A stretch of 53,464 nt of DNA. Origin: UBA1206 sp041672465. GTDB lineage: Bacteria > Bacillota > Clostridia > Oscillospirales > CAG-382. How positions within the stretch are numbered: the stretch's first letter is position 1; each line of letters starts with the position of its first letter. The notes under the pieces were generated by a model. It was not told where the DNA came from. It was given only the letters and a program-made list of their open reading frames with translations, and made no database searches. Shown one piece after another: positions 16,724 to 26,266 of the stretch. Location: assembly GCA_041672465.1 (NCBI GenBank), contig JBAYZO010000009.1:1-53464 (forward strand), written 5' to 3'. The position numbers were made by a program, and so were the translations under genes.

Positions 16724-17644
16724 TTAGTAGGGGGAAACATTTTTTAAAGCGTCAAACAATTTTTTATAGCTCTCGTGACGGCTCTTCGGGATTACGCCCT
16801 CCCGGACGCCCGCCAGCACCCCGCAGCCCTCCTCGACGGTGTGGCTGCACTTGCTGAACCGGCACAAATCCATAAACGGGCACATTTCGGGGAAACATTC
16901 GCCAAGCTTGCAGGAAGTAATAACCCCTCCCCGCTCAAGGTCCAGCGCGCTAAACCCCGGGGTGTCGGCGATATATCCCAAATCGTCCGCGGGGTAAAGC
17001 TCGGCGTGGCGGGTGGTGTTTTTCCCCCTTGATATTCTTTTGCTGAGCTGACCCACTTTAATTTTAAACCGCGGATACATGGCGTTAAGCAGTGTTGACT
17101 TGCCCGCGCCGGAGGGCCCTGCGAGAACCACGGTTTTTGCCTTAAAATAGTCTTTTATGCTCTGTATTTCGGGCAGCTTTTCGCCGGACCGGGCGGCGCT
17201 TATCAAAAAGGTTTTAAAACCGCATTTTTCATAGACCCCCGAAACCCCGCTCCCGTCTTTAAGGTCATTTTTGTTTACGATAACAGCCACCTCAACCCCC
17301 GCCGCTGCCCCAAGGCAGGTGAGCTTGTCAATATAGTAAAGGTCGGGGTCGGGGGAGGCGGCGGCGACCACAACGGCAAGGATATCGGCGTTGGCGACGC
17401 TGGGGCGGGGGAAGCTGTTTTTTCGGGGGAGAAGATCGGTTATAAAACCGCTGCCGTCGCCGTTGTCCTCATAGATGACATAATCGCCGCAAAACGGCTT
17501 TTTGCCCTCGATTCTAAGGCGGGTGCAGGAAGCGCAGGATATTTGCTCCCCGGGGCGAAGCTCATCCCTTACCAAGTAAACGCCTTTTTTGACCGAAATT
17601 ATCCTCCCCTTAAGCTTTGAGATTTTAATGTCTTTTACCGGCAT
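16724..17644 (-). CDS. rsgA: Ribosome small-subunit biogenesis GTPase RsgA
   Basis: RsgA is a circularly permuted GTPase that proof-reads late 30S assembly. The 306-residue protein has an OB-fold N-terminus, then G-motifs in permuted order (NKND, GPSGAGKS, DTPG) and a C-terminal zinc-finger region with Cys and His in CRFSKCSHTVEEGC. Its start overlaps the prkC stop by one base, so it is coupled to the kinase. The prpC-prkC-rsgA order is the usual one in Bacillota; the rpe gene that often follows is absent and pssA takes its place. Confidence 0.96.
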   Translation of the reverse strand: MPVKDIKISKLKGRIISVKKGVYLVRDELRPGEQISCASCTRLRIEGKKPFCGDYVIYEDNGDGSGFITDLLPRKNSFPRPSVANADILAVVVAAASPDPDLYYIDKLTCLGAAAGVEVAVIVNKNDLKDGSGVSGVYEKCGFKTFLISAARSGEKLPEIQSIKDYFKAKTVVLAGPSGAGKSTLLNAMYPRFKIKVGQLSKRISRGKNTTRHAELYPADDLGYIADTPGFSALDLERGGVITSCKLGECFPEMCPFMDLCRFSKCSHTVEEGCGVLAGVREGVIPKSRHESYKKLFDALKNVSPY

Positions 17645-20538
17645 CAGTCCCCTTCTCCGCTAAGCGTTATATCAACATATGTGCCAAAGGGAACCTCGGT
17701 GCCGGCTATGGGCGACTGCTCGATAACCGTATCTTCTTTTTTGTCCGACGACTTATACGAAACCTCGCCGAGCTCAAGGTTGAGCTCGTATAGTATGTCG
17801 ACCACCTCGCCCAAGGTTTTCCCCGTAAAGTCGGGGACTTCCGCCGTCGTCTCCGCCACGCAGACGGTGATGACCACCTTTGAGCCGGGGGGAAGATCTG
17901 TTGTGCCAAAGGGAGTGTTTTGTTTTATAACCGCCCCGTCGATATCCCGCGTCCGCTCGTACACCACCTGAACCGTGTACCACGCGTCGCACAGCGCCTT
18001 TACCGCGCCGGATTCCGTCATGCCCATGACGTTAGGAACGGGTTCGGCGTATCGCGGCTCCCCGTAAAGCGTAACGCCGACTTTTGTGTCGGGCGGGACA
18101 TAAGTGCCGCCGCCTATGGTCTGCGCCACCACGGTATAAGGGGAAGTTTGGGCTGGCGCGTCGCTTGTAAACAAAACCTCGCCGAGAGAAAGCCGGGTTT
18201 CATAAATATATTTCAGCGCCTGAGGGAAGGTATACCCCTTAAGGTCGCTTGTTTTCACATAGTCTTTCGCCACGCTTACGGTGAGGACTATTTTGGTCCC
18301 CCGCGGGTAACCTGATTTATCCGGGGTAAGGCTTTGGGAGAGCACCTTGTCGCTTGATTCCTCTGACGGCTGTTTGACAACCTCCACCACATAGCCCGCC
18401 CTTGTCAAAGCCTCGCTTGCCGCCGAGAGGGTTTTACCCCTCACATCGGGAACCGGGGAGGCAATACCGACCCCCTCGCCGCTTAGCACCAAATCAATAA
18501 CCGTCCCGGCGGCCGAGGAGGTATCCGCCGCCACGCTCTGGGAGATAACGGTGTTTTTGGGTTTTGAGGAAGTCTCGTATATCACTCCGCCCACCTTAAA
18601 CCCCGCGCTTGTAATTTTTGACTTCGCCGCCTCAAGCGTAAGGCCAATATAGTTTTCAACCAAAATATAATCAGTTTTATGGCTGACCGTGAGGGTGACC
18701 ATCGTCCAAGGCGAAAGCCCTGTTGTAAAAGCGGGAATATCCTGAGCCAAAACCTGCCCGTCGGGCTTGCTTGAGTTTTCATATGCCACCGTCACGAGAT
18801 AATACGCGTTTTCAAGCTCCTCGGTGGCTTTCGCGACAGTCTTCCCCACCACGTTGGGGAGCGTTTTCGCCTCGGTTATCTCAATGTCTTTGCAGACATA
18901 CAGCGTGACCGTTGTCCCCGCTTCCACAAACGAGCCTATCTCCGGGCTTGTGTAGATAATTTGCTTGTCGTTTGCGTAGCGGTCGGTTATATACACCGTC
19001 ACGGCGTAGAGGTTATACTGCTTTAGTATTTTTTCGGCCTCGGAGGGGGTCATATATTTAATGTCAGGCACCACAAGGTCGTCGGGGTATTTGTTTATAA
19101 GAAGCGTAATTCTGCATTTGCCGTCTGAAGTGCGCTTGTTGCCGGTGGCGGGGTCTTGGTCGACGATCACGTCAAAGCCCATGCCCTGCCTGTAAACCTC
19201 GGTGACAGAAATTATATAGCCCTGCTCCTCAAGCTCTTTTCTAAGTTCCGACGTGTATTTTAAATCGGTGAGGTCCCTTACGAAAAAGTCTTTCGGCTTT
19301 TCGGTCTCAAAAAGCGACGGCACCCATTTTATAGCGAGATACCCGGCAAAACCTAATAAAACTATCATAAAAGCAAAGAATACTCCGGAAATTATGGGGA
19401 AAACCGAATGGCTGGGCCGTTCTTTACGCCTTTGCCTTGATTTTTTGATTTTGTCTGAAGACTTTGCTTTGGATTCCTTTGCGCTTGTATTTTTAGCGTT
19501 GCCTTTTCTGTTGCCTGCGTTTGGACTTTTATTTTCATCGGGAGCGGCGTTTTCCCCGATATTAATGACATAGTCGCCGATCTCCCCGGTTGAAATCATG
19601 TTAAAATCCACTTTTTCGCCGTGTTTGCCGTCAAAGTCGAGAAGATCCCCGATTTCGTCTTTTTCGCTCGGCGGCTCTTTGCCGTCCGAAAACACCACTC
19701 CGGGGTTTTTAATAACATAGTCCACGGCCTTGAGCATCGAGTGCGAGTCTTTAAACCTGTCCTCGATTCTTTTTGACATGGCTTTTAAAATTATCTGCGA
19801 AACCCCCGGCGGCAGCGACGGGTTAATATCAAGCGGGGGTTTTGGAATGTCGTTTATCTGCATCATCGCCACGGTGACGGGGGAGTCGGCGGTAAAGGGG
19901 AGCTCCCCGGTGACAAGCTCGTACAGCACTACCCCGACAGAATAAATGTCCGAAGCGAAGGAAGTTTCCTTACCGCTCGCCTGCTCGGGGGAAATATAAT
20001 AAACCGTGCCTATCGCCTTGTCGGTTACGGGGATATCGGTCATATCCGGGGTTTTCGCAATCCCGAAATCGGTTACTTTCACCTCGCCGTTTTTAAGGAG
20101 GATTATATTCTGCGGCTTAATATCCCTGTGGACGACGTCCTTGCCGTGGGCGTGCTCAAGCGCGCGGAGGATTTGCAGCACATAAACGCAGGCCTCTTTC
20201 CAAGGGAGGAGCTTTTTGTTGTCCATGTACTCCCTAAGCGTTATCCCGTCAAGGTATTCCATGACAATATATTTAATATCCGGGAAAATCGCCACGTCAT
20301 AGACGCTGACGATGTTTTTGTTTGAGAGCATCGCCACGGCTTTTGATTCGTTTATAAACCGAATTTCGGCCTGCTCGTCGCCGTTATACTGGTCGTTTAA
20401 TATCTTTATGGCGACAACCCTGTCCATAACAAGATCTTCCGCCTTTAGCACGACTGCCATGCCGCCGACGCCGACCAAGTCAAGTATCTTGTATCTGCCG
20501 TCGAGTATTTTGCCGATAAACCCTTTGTACTTATCCAT
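17644..20538 (-). CDS. prkC: Ser/Thr protein kinase with about eight PASTA repeats
   Basis: A 964-residue Hanks-type kinase that senses peptidoglycan fragments or lipid II and controls cell-wall growth and dormancy. Kinase domain 12-275: Gly-rich loop GVGGMAVV, AIK Lys45, HRD with catalytic Asp139, DFG Asp157, SPEQ. A basic, disordered juxtamembrane region (about 335-375) precedes the single transmembrane helix (about 379-404). Outside, I count about eight PASTA repeats of 65-70 residues (420-964), recognised by openings such as VVGKT, VRGKT, LKGYT, VMGMT and FTGKT. Bacillus PrkC has three to four, so the ectodomain is unusually long. It follows prpC. Confidence 0.96.
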   Translation of the reverse strand: MDKYKGFIGKILDGRYKILDLVGVGGMAVVLKAEDLVMDRVVAIKILNDQYNGDEQAEIRFINESKAVAMLSNKNIVSVYDVAIFPDIKYIVMEYLDGITLREYMDNKKLLPWKEACVYVLQILRALEHAHGKDVVHRDIKPQNIILLKNGEVKVTDFGIAKTPDMTDIPVTDKAIGTVYYISPEQASGKETSFASDIYSVGVVLYELVTGELPFTADSPVTVAMMQINDIPKPPLDINPSLPPGVSQIILKAMSKRIEDRFKDSHSMLKAVDYVIKNPGVVFSDGKEPPSEKDEIGDLLDFDGKHGEKVDFNMISTGEIGDYVINIGENAAPDENKSPNAGNRKGNAKNTSAKESKAKSSDKIKKSRQRRKERPSHSVFPIISGVFFAFMIVLLGFAGYLAIKWVPSLFETEKPKDFFVRDLTDLKYTSELRKELEEQGYIISVTEVYRQGMGFDVIVDQDPATGNKRTSDGKCRITLLINKYPDDLVVPDIKYMTPSEAEKILKQYNLYAVTVYITDRYANDKQIIYTSPEIGSFVEAGTTVTLYVCKDIEITEAKTLPNVVGKTVAKATEELENAYYLVTVAYENSSKPDGQVLAQDIPAFTTGLSPWTMVTLTVSHKTDYILVENYIGLTLEAAKSKITSAGFKVGGVIYETSSKPKNTVISQSVAADTSSAAGTVIDLVLSGEGVGIASPVPDVRGKTLSAASEALTRAGYVVEVVKQPSEESSDKVLSQSLTPDKSGYPRGTKIVLTVSVAKDYVKTSDLKGYTFPQALKYIYETRLSLGEVLFTSDAPAQTSPYTVVAQTIGGGTYVPPDTKVGVTLYGEPRYAEPVPNVMGMTESGAVKALCDAWYTVQVVYERTRDIDGAVIKQNTPFGTTDLPPGSKVVITVCVAETTAEVPDFTGKTLGEVVDILYELNLELGEVSYKSSDKKEDTVIEQSPIAGTEVPFGTYVDITLSGEGD

Positions 20539-20592
20539 ACCGCGAATAAACCCCCGTGCCGTCTGGCATGTATGTATGATCTGTAAAAAACT

Positions 20593-21351
20593 TTATTTCT
20601 TAAACACCACCGCGGTGACATTGTCCGCGCCGCCCCGCTGATTTGCTAAATTTATAAAAATTTCCGCCTTTGCCGCCGGGTCAAGCTCGCCGGCAAGCAC
20701 TCCGGAGACCTCGTCCGAAGACAGCAGGTTTGAAACGCCGTCGGTGCAGAGCAGCAGGCAGTCATAGTCTTCAACCAAAAACAAATCAAACTCAACGTGC
20801 TCGTTAACCCCCACCACTTTTAAAATAATGTTTTTCTGCGGGTGGTTTTCGGCTTCCTCCTGAGTTATGGTGCCGGTGTCAACAAGATACTGCACAAACG
20901 AGTGGTCTTTTGTCACCTGTTCGGCCTGATCTCCCTTTGAGGCGTAAAGCCTTGAGTCGCCCGTGTTTATAACCAGCGTCTTTTCCCCCGCGCGGACAAA
21001 CGCCACAAGCGTCGTCCCCATTCCCTCAAGCGTTTCGCTTGTCGCCGCTTTTTCGTAAACCGCTCTGTTGGCGGCCATAAGGGAATTTATAAGCGCTTTT
21101 TCAAGAAATCTGCGGGTATAGGTTTTAAGCTTGGCGGCGGCCTGACAGGACATCGCGTCTTTTAATGTTTTCATAAACACGGAGGACGCCGTCTTGCTCG
21201 CCGTGCTGCCGCCCTTAGCCCCTCCCATACCGTCGCACACGACGGCGGCGCAGTAGTGTTTTTGAGTTTTGGGCTTTCGCATATAAATGCGGAAAGAGTC
21301 TTGGTTAGACTTTCTTTTCATCCCTTTGTCGGTTTTGCCCGCGCATTCCAT
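20593..21351 (-). CDS. prpC: PP2C-type Ser/Thr protein phosphatase
   Basis: The 252-residue protein carries the metal-binding PP2C motifs: DKG...NQD near the N-terminus, VCDGMGGAKGG, LLCTDGVSNLL and GGADNVTAVV at the C-terminus. It is the partner that reverses PrkC phosphorylation and lies 54 nt upstream of prkC in the same direction. It is cytosolic and of normal length (about 250). Confidence 0.95.
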   Translation of the reverse strand: MECAGKTDKGMKRKSNQDSFRIYMRKPKTQKHYCAAVVCDGMGGAKGGSTASKTASSVFMKTLKDAMSCQAAAKLKTYTRRFLEKALINSLMAANRAVYEKAATSETLEGMGTTLVAFVRAGEKTLVINTGDSRLYASKGDQAEQVTKDHSFVQYLVDTGTITQEEAENHPQKNIILKVVGVNEHVEFDLFLVEDYDCLLLCTDGVSNLLSSDEVSGVLAGELDPAAKAEIFINLANQRGGADNVTAVVFKK

Positions 21352-21408
21352 AACATTCCCCCTAATCCGCGAAACCGTAAAGCCGTTTCTTTGCGGCCGA
21401 CGGTTAAA

Positions 21409-22503
21409 TCAGGTTTCGGCGCCGAAGTTCGCCATTTGCGAACTTTGCTTGAGTTGCCCGCACGCGGCGGAAATATCCCCGCCGAGGCTTCTCCTCCGCG
21501 TCACTGCTATTTTAAAGCTTTCAAGCGTTTTTGTAAACAGCATAATGGTATCTTTAGCGCTGGTTTTGTAAATTTTCCTGTCTGTTTCGTTAAGCGGGAT
21601 AAGATTTACATGGCAAAGAGTCCCTTTGAGCCTTGTCCCCAGCTCCCTTGCGTGTTCCTCGCCGTCGTTCACCCCGGAAATCAGCGCGTATTCAAACGTG
21701 ACCCGCCGCTTTGTGGTTTTTTCATATCTGATACAGGCGTCAAGGAGGTCGTCGTAGTTATATTTCTTCGCCACGGGCATGATTTGTTCCCGAATTTTGC
21801 CGTTAGGGGCGTGGAGAGACACCGAAAGCGTTATCGGAAGACCTTCTTTAGAAAGCCTGTCAATCCCCTCGATTAACCCGCAAGTGGAAAGGGAAATATG
21901 CCTGTAACCGATATTTTGCCCATCCTTGTCGTTTAAAAGCCTTAGAAAGCCCATTACATTGTCGTAATTGTCAAGAGGTTCGCCCATTCCCATAAGCACA
22001 GCCCCGGAAACTCTGCGCGAGGTGTCCTTTTGAATGGTTGTAAACTGTAGCAGCATTTCCGACGCCGTGAGGTTGCGTTTCAGCCCGCCCCGCGCGGAAG
22101 CGCAGAACGCACACCCCATTCTGCACCCCACTTGCGTGGAGATACAAACCGTGTTGCCGTGGCGGTATTCCATAAACACGCTTTCAACAGTCTCGCCGTC
22201 GGGCAGCGAAAACAAATATTTAACCGTGCCGTCCGACGAGACAAGCTTTTTTTCAATGCCGAGCGCAGCTATATAACACTCGCTCTCAAGGGTTTTCCTA
22301 AAGGATTCGGGGAGGTTGGTCATTTCGTCAAACCCCCGGACGCCTTTTTGGAGCCAGCGGAAGAGCTGCTCGCCTCGATAAGCTTGCTCGCCTTTTTTTA
22401 TGGCGTAGTCAACGCATTTGTTTTTATCATATGACATTATGTCAACCAATTGTGGATTTCCGCCGCCTTTCGCTTTGCTTGGGGTTGTGGGGGTTGTTTT
22501 CAC
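21409..22503 (-). CDS. rlmN: Dual-specificity 23S rRNA/tRNA methyltransferase RlmN
   Basis: RlmN is a radical-SAM enzyme that methylates C2 of A2503 in 23S rRNA and A37 of some tRNAs. The 364-residue protein has the CxxxCxxC cluster motif (GCRMGCAFC), the downstream GMGEPLDNYDNV segment, the SLHAPN motif and the C-terminal VTRRRSLGGDISAACGQL, which includes the reactive Cys. The start overlaps the rsmB stop by 4 nt. The N-terminal helical region is shortened relative to most homologues, and the first 20 or so residues are low in conservation. Confidence 0.96.
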   Translation of the reverse strand: MKTTPTTPSKAKGGGNPQLVDIMSYDKNKCVDYAIKKGEQAYRGEQLFRWLQKGVRGFDEMTNLPESFRKTLESECYIAALGIEKKLVSSDGTVKYLFSLPDGETVESVFMEYRHGNTVCISTQVGCRMGCAFCASARGGLKRNLTASEMLLQFTTIQKDTSRRVSGAVLMGMGEPLDNYDNVMGFLRLLNDKDGQNIGYRHISLSTCGLIEGIDRLSKEGLPITLSVSLHAPNGKIREQIMPVAKKYNYDDLLDACIRYEKTTKRRVTFEYALISGVNDGEEHARELGTRLKGTLCHVNLIPLNETDRKIYKTSAKDTIMLFTKTLESFKIAVTRRRSLGGDISAACGQLKQSSQMANFGAET

Positions 22504-23816
22504 CGATTTTTGCGGAGCTTGGCTATATAAAAGCCATAGAACCCCCCGCCCGGCGAAATAAGAAACTGTTTTTCATCCTCGCATGAAAAATCCTTGTTGC
22601 TTTTCAAGAAACTTTCAACTTGGCTCTGGTTTTCGTCTTTATTAACCGTGCAGGTCGAATACACCAGTGCCCCGCCGGGCTTGACATAGCTTGAGCTCGC
22701 GGCTAAAATCCGGCTTTGGGTGTCTAAAAGGCTTTCTAAACCGCCAATACTTTTTGGGTCTGATTTATCTTCGCTAAACAGTTTTTTAAACCTGACTTCG
22801 GGTTTTTGGGGTATCACCCCGAGCGACGAGCAGGGAACGTCGCAGATTACCGCGTCGGCAACCCCGGACAAATCTTTTAGAGCTTCCCTTGAGTCATGTA
22901 CTTTGGTTTCTATTATTGTCACTCCAAGGGTTACGGCCGATTTTTTAAGGAGAGAAAACTTATTTTCATGGATATCAAGCGCAATCACCCTCCCGGCGTT
23001 TTCCATGTCAATGGCGGCGCCGAGCGCTTTTCCGCCCGGGCAGGCGCAGACGTCGATAACTGTCATGCCTTTTTTTACCCCAAGCGCCTTAACCGCCTTT
23101 TGGGACGGGTACCCCTGAACGTAAAACATTCCCGTTGAAATAAACCTTAAAGCTTTTTCTGGGGAGCTTGTCACCTCAAAAACCCCGTCTTCGGCAACCG
23201 CCCCGACCCCGTTTTGAGTTAAAAATTCGGCAAGTTTTACTTCGTCTGTCCTAAGCGTGTTCGGCCTTAGGCAGAGCGGGGGTTTTACAAACATTGACGT
23301 AAATATTTCGTCGGCTTTTTCGGGGTATTGCCTCCTTATAAGCGAACAAATTCCCGGGTCAAGCGAATATTTAACGCTGTCGTTTTCGGAGCTGATTTCT
23401 GCTAAAATTTTGTCTTTGCTCCGGCAAATATTCCTCAGCACCCCGTTAATAAACCCCGTCCGCTTTTGGTCAAGGTCTGTCTTTGCCGCCCTTACCGTCT
23501 CGTCGCACGCGGCGGAAAACGGGATTTTGTCAAAATATAAAATCTGCGAAGCGCCCACATATAAAAAAGTCAGCGTTTTAAGGTCGGGCGGCGTTTTGAC
23601 AAATCGGCTTATGACATAGTCAAGGGTTATTTTGCGCTCAAGCGAGGTCTTAACGATGGCTAAGTGGAGCGCTTTGTCAAGATTTTCGTTTTGGTTCGAG
23701 TTTGTGTTTGCGGGGTTTGGCTTTTCCTCGCCAAACAGCTCAATATTTGAGTAAGCGCCGTCTTTTATCACCCTGTAAATTGTTTTCGCCGCCGAAAGCC
23801 GGGGGAAGCTCGTCAT
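22500..23816 (-). CDS. rsmB: 16S rRNA (cytosine-967-C5)-methyltransferase RsmB
   Basis: The 438-residue protein has an N-terminal NusB-like RNA-binding domain (about 1-140) and a C-terminal SAM methyltransferase. Visible motifs are VIDVCACPGGKA (SAM site), VICDVPCSSLG and the catalytic Cys in YSTCTVNKDENQ. A 35-residue low-complexity stretch rich in Asn and Glu (about 26-45) interrupts the NusB-like part. It overlaps yugP upstream and rlmN downstream by 4 nt each, so the three genes are tightly coupled. Confidence 0.95.
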   Translation of the reverse strand: MTSFPRLSAAKTIYRVIKDGAYSNIELFGEEKPNPANTNSNQNENLDKALHLAIVKTSLERKITLDYVISRFVKTPPDLKTLTFLYVGASQILYFDKIPFSAACDETVRAAKTDLDQKRTGFINGVLRNICRSKDKILAEISSENDSVKYSLDPGICSLIRRQYPEKADEIFTSMFVKPPLCLRPNTLRTDEVKLAEFLTQNGVGAVAEDGVFEVTSSPEKALRFISTGMFYVQGYPSQKAVKALGVKKGMTVIDVCACPGGKALGAAIDMENAGRVIALDIHENKFSLLKKSAVTLGVTIIETKVHDSREALKDLSGVADAVICDVPCSSLGVIPQKPEVRFKKLFSEDKSDPKSIGGLESLLDTQSRILAASSSYVKPGGALVYSTCTVNKDENQSQVESFLKSNKDFSCEDEKQFLISPGGGFYGFYIAKLRKNR

Positions 23817-24523
23817 TTACGCCTGCCGGAAGCGTTTGAAATTAAAACGAGAAAGCGCAAAATTGTCATAATCGAGACAAAGAGCGCCGCCACATATGTC
23901 AGCGCCGCCGCCGAGAGCACCCTTTTGGCTCCGGTCATTTCTTCTTCGTTTAAAAACCCGCTGTCCCCGATAGCGGTGACCGCTCTTCTTGAGGCGTCAA
24001 ACTCCGTCGGAAGCGTGACAAGCTGAAAAACGGCGCACAAAGCGTAACCGACAAGCCCGATATAAGCGATTGTGACGGCGTAGTAATAGCCGATATAAGC
24101 GAGAATAAGCCCGATGGGGATAAGAAACATTGAAAGCGTCGAGCCGATTCGGGTGGCGGGGATAATAGCCATTCTCAGCTTTGCCGGGAAATATTCTAAG
24201 GCGTGCTGAACGGCGTGCCCCGCCTCGTGGCAGGCAACCCCCACGGCGGCCGTTGAGGTGGAGGCGAAAACGCCGTCGGAAAGCCTTATCACGTCTTCTT
24301 TCGGGTCGTAGTGGTCGGTCAGATTACCGGCGATACGCTCCACGCGGATATGCCCGAGCCCATTGGCGTCAAGCACCCGCCTTGCCGCCTGCTCCCCCGT
24401 TATCCCCCTGATATTTGGGATTTTTGAGTATTTCGCGTAAACGGATTTAACCCTGATCTGCGCCAACATCGCCACAAACAGCGCCGGGAGCACAAAATAA
24501 ACATATGTCATGTCAAAAAACAT
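23813..24523 (-). CDS. Zinc-dependent membrane peptidase, YugP family
   Basis: The 236-residue protein has an N-terminal membrane segment (about 5-22), a metallopeptidase domain with HEAGH (His99, Glu100, His103) and three further hydrophobic segments (about 120-165 and 205-230). It belongs to the neutral zinc metallopeptidase family found next to fmt and rsmB in clostridia. The substrate is unknown. It is the first gene of its segment and is preceded by a 271-nt gap containing a palindromic repeat. Confidence 0.9.
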   Translation of the reverse strand: MFFDMTYVYFVLPALFVAMLAQIRVKSVYAKYSKIPNIRGITGEQAARRVLDANGLGHIRVERIAGNLTDHYDPKEDVIRLSDGVFASTSTAAVGVACHEAGHAVQHALEYFPAKLRMAIIPATRIGSTLSMFLIPIGLILAYIGYYYAVTIAYIGLVGYALCAVFQLVTLPTEFDASRRAVTAIGDSGFLNEEEMTGAKRVLSAAALTYVAALFVSIMTILRFLVLISNASGRRK

Positions 24524-24627
24524 TGATAAAACCCTTCCTTTCTATGAATTAACAAACCTTTTAGCGGTTTTTGTTATAATTATTAATTGAAAATCTTTCT
24601 TTTTACTCTTATTAATATAATAGAAAA

Positions 24628-24807
24628 CTTATCTTTTAATCCTTATAAATCCAGAGAACAGCAATCTTTTTGATGGTTTCGCTTTAGCGAAATTGCAGTT
24701 GTTTAAACTGCAAAGTCAAAAAGTTGCTATTGAAAGATTTATCTTTCAATATGTTGTTTAAACTGCAAAATCAAAAAGGTGCCCATTGAAAGATTTATCT
24801 TTCAATG
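24628..24807. repeat. Three-way-junction palindromic element, copy 1 (with partial tandem duplication)
   Basis: Core 24661-24727. An outer stem pairs GCAA plus CTTTTTGA (24661-24673, one bulged T) with TCAAAAAG plus TTGC (24716-24727). It encloses two hairpins: TTTCGCT/AGCGAAA and TTGCAGTT/AACTGCAA. A third hairpin, ATTGAAAGAT/ATCTTTCAAT (24729-24750), follows. The 3' half plus this hairpin (24698-24750) is repeated imperfectly at 24753-24806, so the second hairpin overlaps the fmt stop codon. The left flank TTATCTTTTAATC is shared with copy 2. The remaining gap up to yugP (24524-24627) is AT-rich and shows no gene. Confidence 0.85.
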
Positions 24808-25721
24808 ATGTTTCCCAAGATAAATGCCGAAGCCGACATCTTATTCTTTCCCGACGGCCGGAGCTCGGTAATCACAAGACTGCCGTCCCCGCATTCAATC
24901 TCAATTCCGTTTTTATCCGCGCTTACTATCCTGCCGGGGCGGGAGGGGGAAAAACGTCCGGATTTTAGTTCTGCCTTATAAATTTTACACATTCGCCCCG
25001 CGACAGTCGTTCTGGCGCAGGGGGAGGGCGAGAGGGCGCGGACTTTGTTATAGTTAAGAGCCGCCGGCTGGGTGAAATCTAAAACCATTTCTTCTTTTGT
25101 TATCTTTTTCGCGTAGGTCGCGCCCGTGTGGTCTTGTTTTTCGGCGGGCAAGCGGTCTCCCGGCTCGTTTTTCAAGGCGTTATATAGAAATTTTAAAGCT
25201 TTTCCGCCAAGGACGGCAAGCTCCCCGCTGTATTTGCTGAAATCCATGTCATCTGGTATTTCCATGGGCAGACGAAGAATTACGTCGCCCGTGTCCATGG
25301 ATTCGTCCATATACATAAGCGACACCCCGCCGATTTTGTCCCCGCCGAGAAGAGCGCGGTTAATGGGGGAGGGGCCGCGGAGCTTGGGGAGGAGCGACGC
25401 GTGAATGTTTATAGCGCCTTTTTTGGGGATACTGAGTATTTCCGGCGGGAGTATCTTCCCGTACGCGGCGGTTAAAAAAAGCTCCGCGCCAAATGATTTC
25501 AGGGTTTCCGCGACCTGCGGCTCGCCGAGTTTTTCGGGCTGGAACACCTCTATGCCGTTTTCGGCCGCCAAAACCTTAACGGGGGAAGGGGCGCTCACAT
25601 ACCCCCTGCCTTGGGGCTTATCCGCCCGGGTGACAACGCAGACAATATCAAACCCCGCGTCTATCGCCGCTTTTAAACACTCCGCCGCGAGAACGGGAGT
25701 GCCGAAAAAAATAGTTTTCAT
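24795..25721 (-). CDS. fmt: Methionyl-tRNA formyltransferase
   Basis: Fmt formylates initiator Met-tRNA using 10-formyl-tetrahydrofolate. The 308-residue protein has the N-terminal FFGTPVLAAECL, the core INIHASLLPKLRG (Asn105, His107) and the catalytic Asp146 in SMDTGDV, plus an OB-like C-terminal domain. The usual KYRGAAPI segment reads KLRGPSPI here. The final codons lie inside a repeat hairpin (see copy 1). It follows def by 31 nt, and the two enzymes act in sequence on nascent proteins. Confidence 0.95.
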   Translation of the reverse strand: MKTIFFGTPVLAAECLKAAIDAGFDIVCVVTRADKPQGRGYVSAPSPVKVLAAENGIEVFQPEKLGEPQVAETLKSFGAELFLTAAYGKILPPEILSIPKKGAINIHASLLPKLRGPSPINRALLGGDKIGGVSLMYMDESMDTGDVILRLPMEIPDDMDFSKYSGELAVLGGKALKFLYNALKNEPGDRLPAEKQDHTGATYAKKITKEEMVLDFTQPAALNYNKVRALSPSPCARTTVAGRMCKIYKAELKSGRFSPSRPGRIVSADKNGIEIECGDGSLVITELRPSGKNKMSASAFILGNIIER

Positions 25722-25752
25722 TAAATAAGCTTTTTCCTTTCGTTTTCGCCGA

Positions 25753-26223
25753 TTACTGCTGTTCTATTTCCTCGGGGTCAAGCATTTTCTCGGCGATATC
25801 GGGGTACAGCACGCCCTCAAGGTGGTCGTATTCGTGGCAAAAACAGCGGGCGACGAGCTCGTTGCCTTTATATGTCTTTATGTTTCCGTGTCTGTCTCTT
25901 CCCTTTACCGTGACGTCCATCGGGCGCTTGACAAGCCCCCACTTCCCGGGGATTGAAAGACAGGCCTCGGGGCCTTCCTGCTCGCCCTCGGCGTGTATGA
26001 TTTCCGGGTTTATGAGCTCAATTATCTCTTCCCCCGTGTCAACTATAAAAATTCTCCGCAAAACCCCAACCTGCGGGGCGGCAAGCCCCATTCCGCCCGA
26101 AAAAGCGAGCGTGGCTTTCATATCGTCCAGCAGCGTTATAATACGGGGGGTTATTTCTTCCACGCGGCGGCTTTTTTTCCTAAGCACGTCGTCGCCTTCT
26201 TTTATTATGTTTAAAAGCGCCAT
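25753..26223 (-). CDS. def: Peptide deformylase
   Basis: Def removes the N-formyl group from new proteins. The 156-residue protein has the three motifs: GMGLAAPQ (44-51), EACLS with metal ligand Cys88 and HEYDH with His130, Glu131 and His134. The second motif is usually EGCLS; Ala in place of Gly is a mild departure. It is transcribed with priA upstream and fmt downstream. Confidence 0.95.
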   Translation of the reverse strand: MALLNIIKEGDDVLRKKSRRVEEITPRIITLLDDMKATLAFSGGMGLAAPQVGVLRRIFIVDTGEEIIELINPEIIHAEGEQEGPEACLSIPGKWGLVKRPMDVTVKGRDRHGNIKTYKGNELVARCFCHEYDHLEGVLYPDIAEKMLDPEEIEQQ

Positions 26224-26266
26224 TTATGTCGCCCCCTTGTCTTATTATTTCTTTTTATTGCTCTTA

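Noticed and set aside
16705..16740. A 12-residue N-terminal extension of PssA
   Set aside because: It overlaps rsgA and lacks a ribosome binding site, while ATG 16704 has GGAGA at normal distance.
24661..24806. Palindromic element considered as a plain terminator
   Set aside because: The outer stem closes two hairpins and no T-run follows on the coding (-) strand. The same fold occurs in three places with paired changes, which a terminator does not need.
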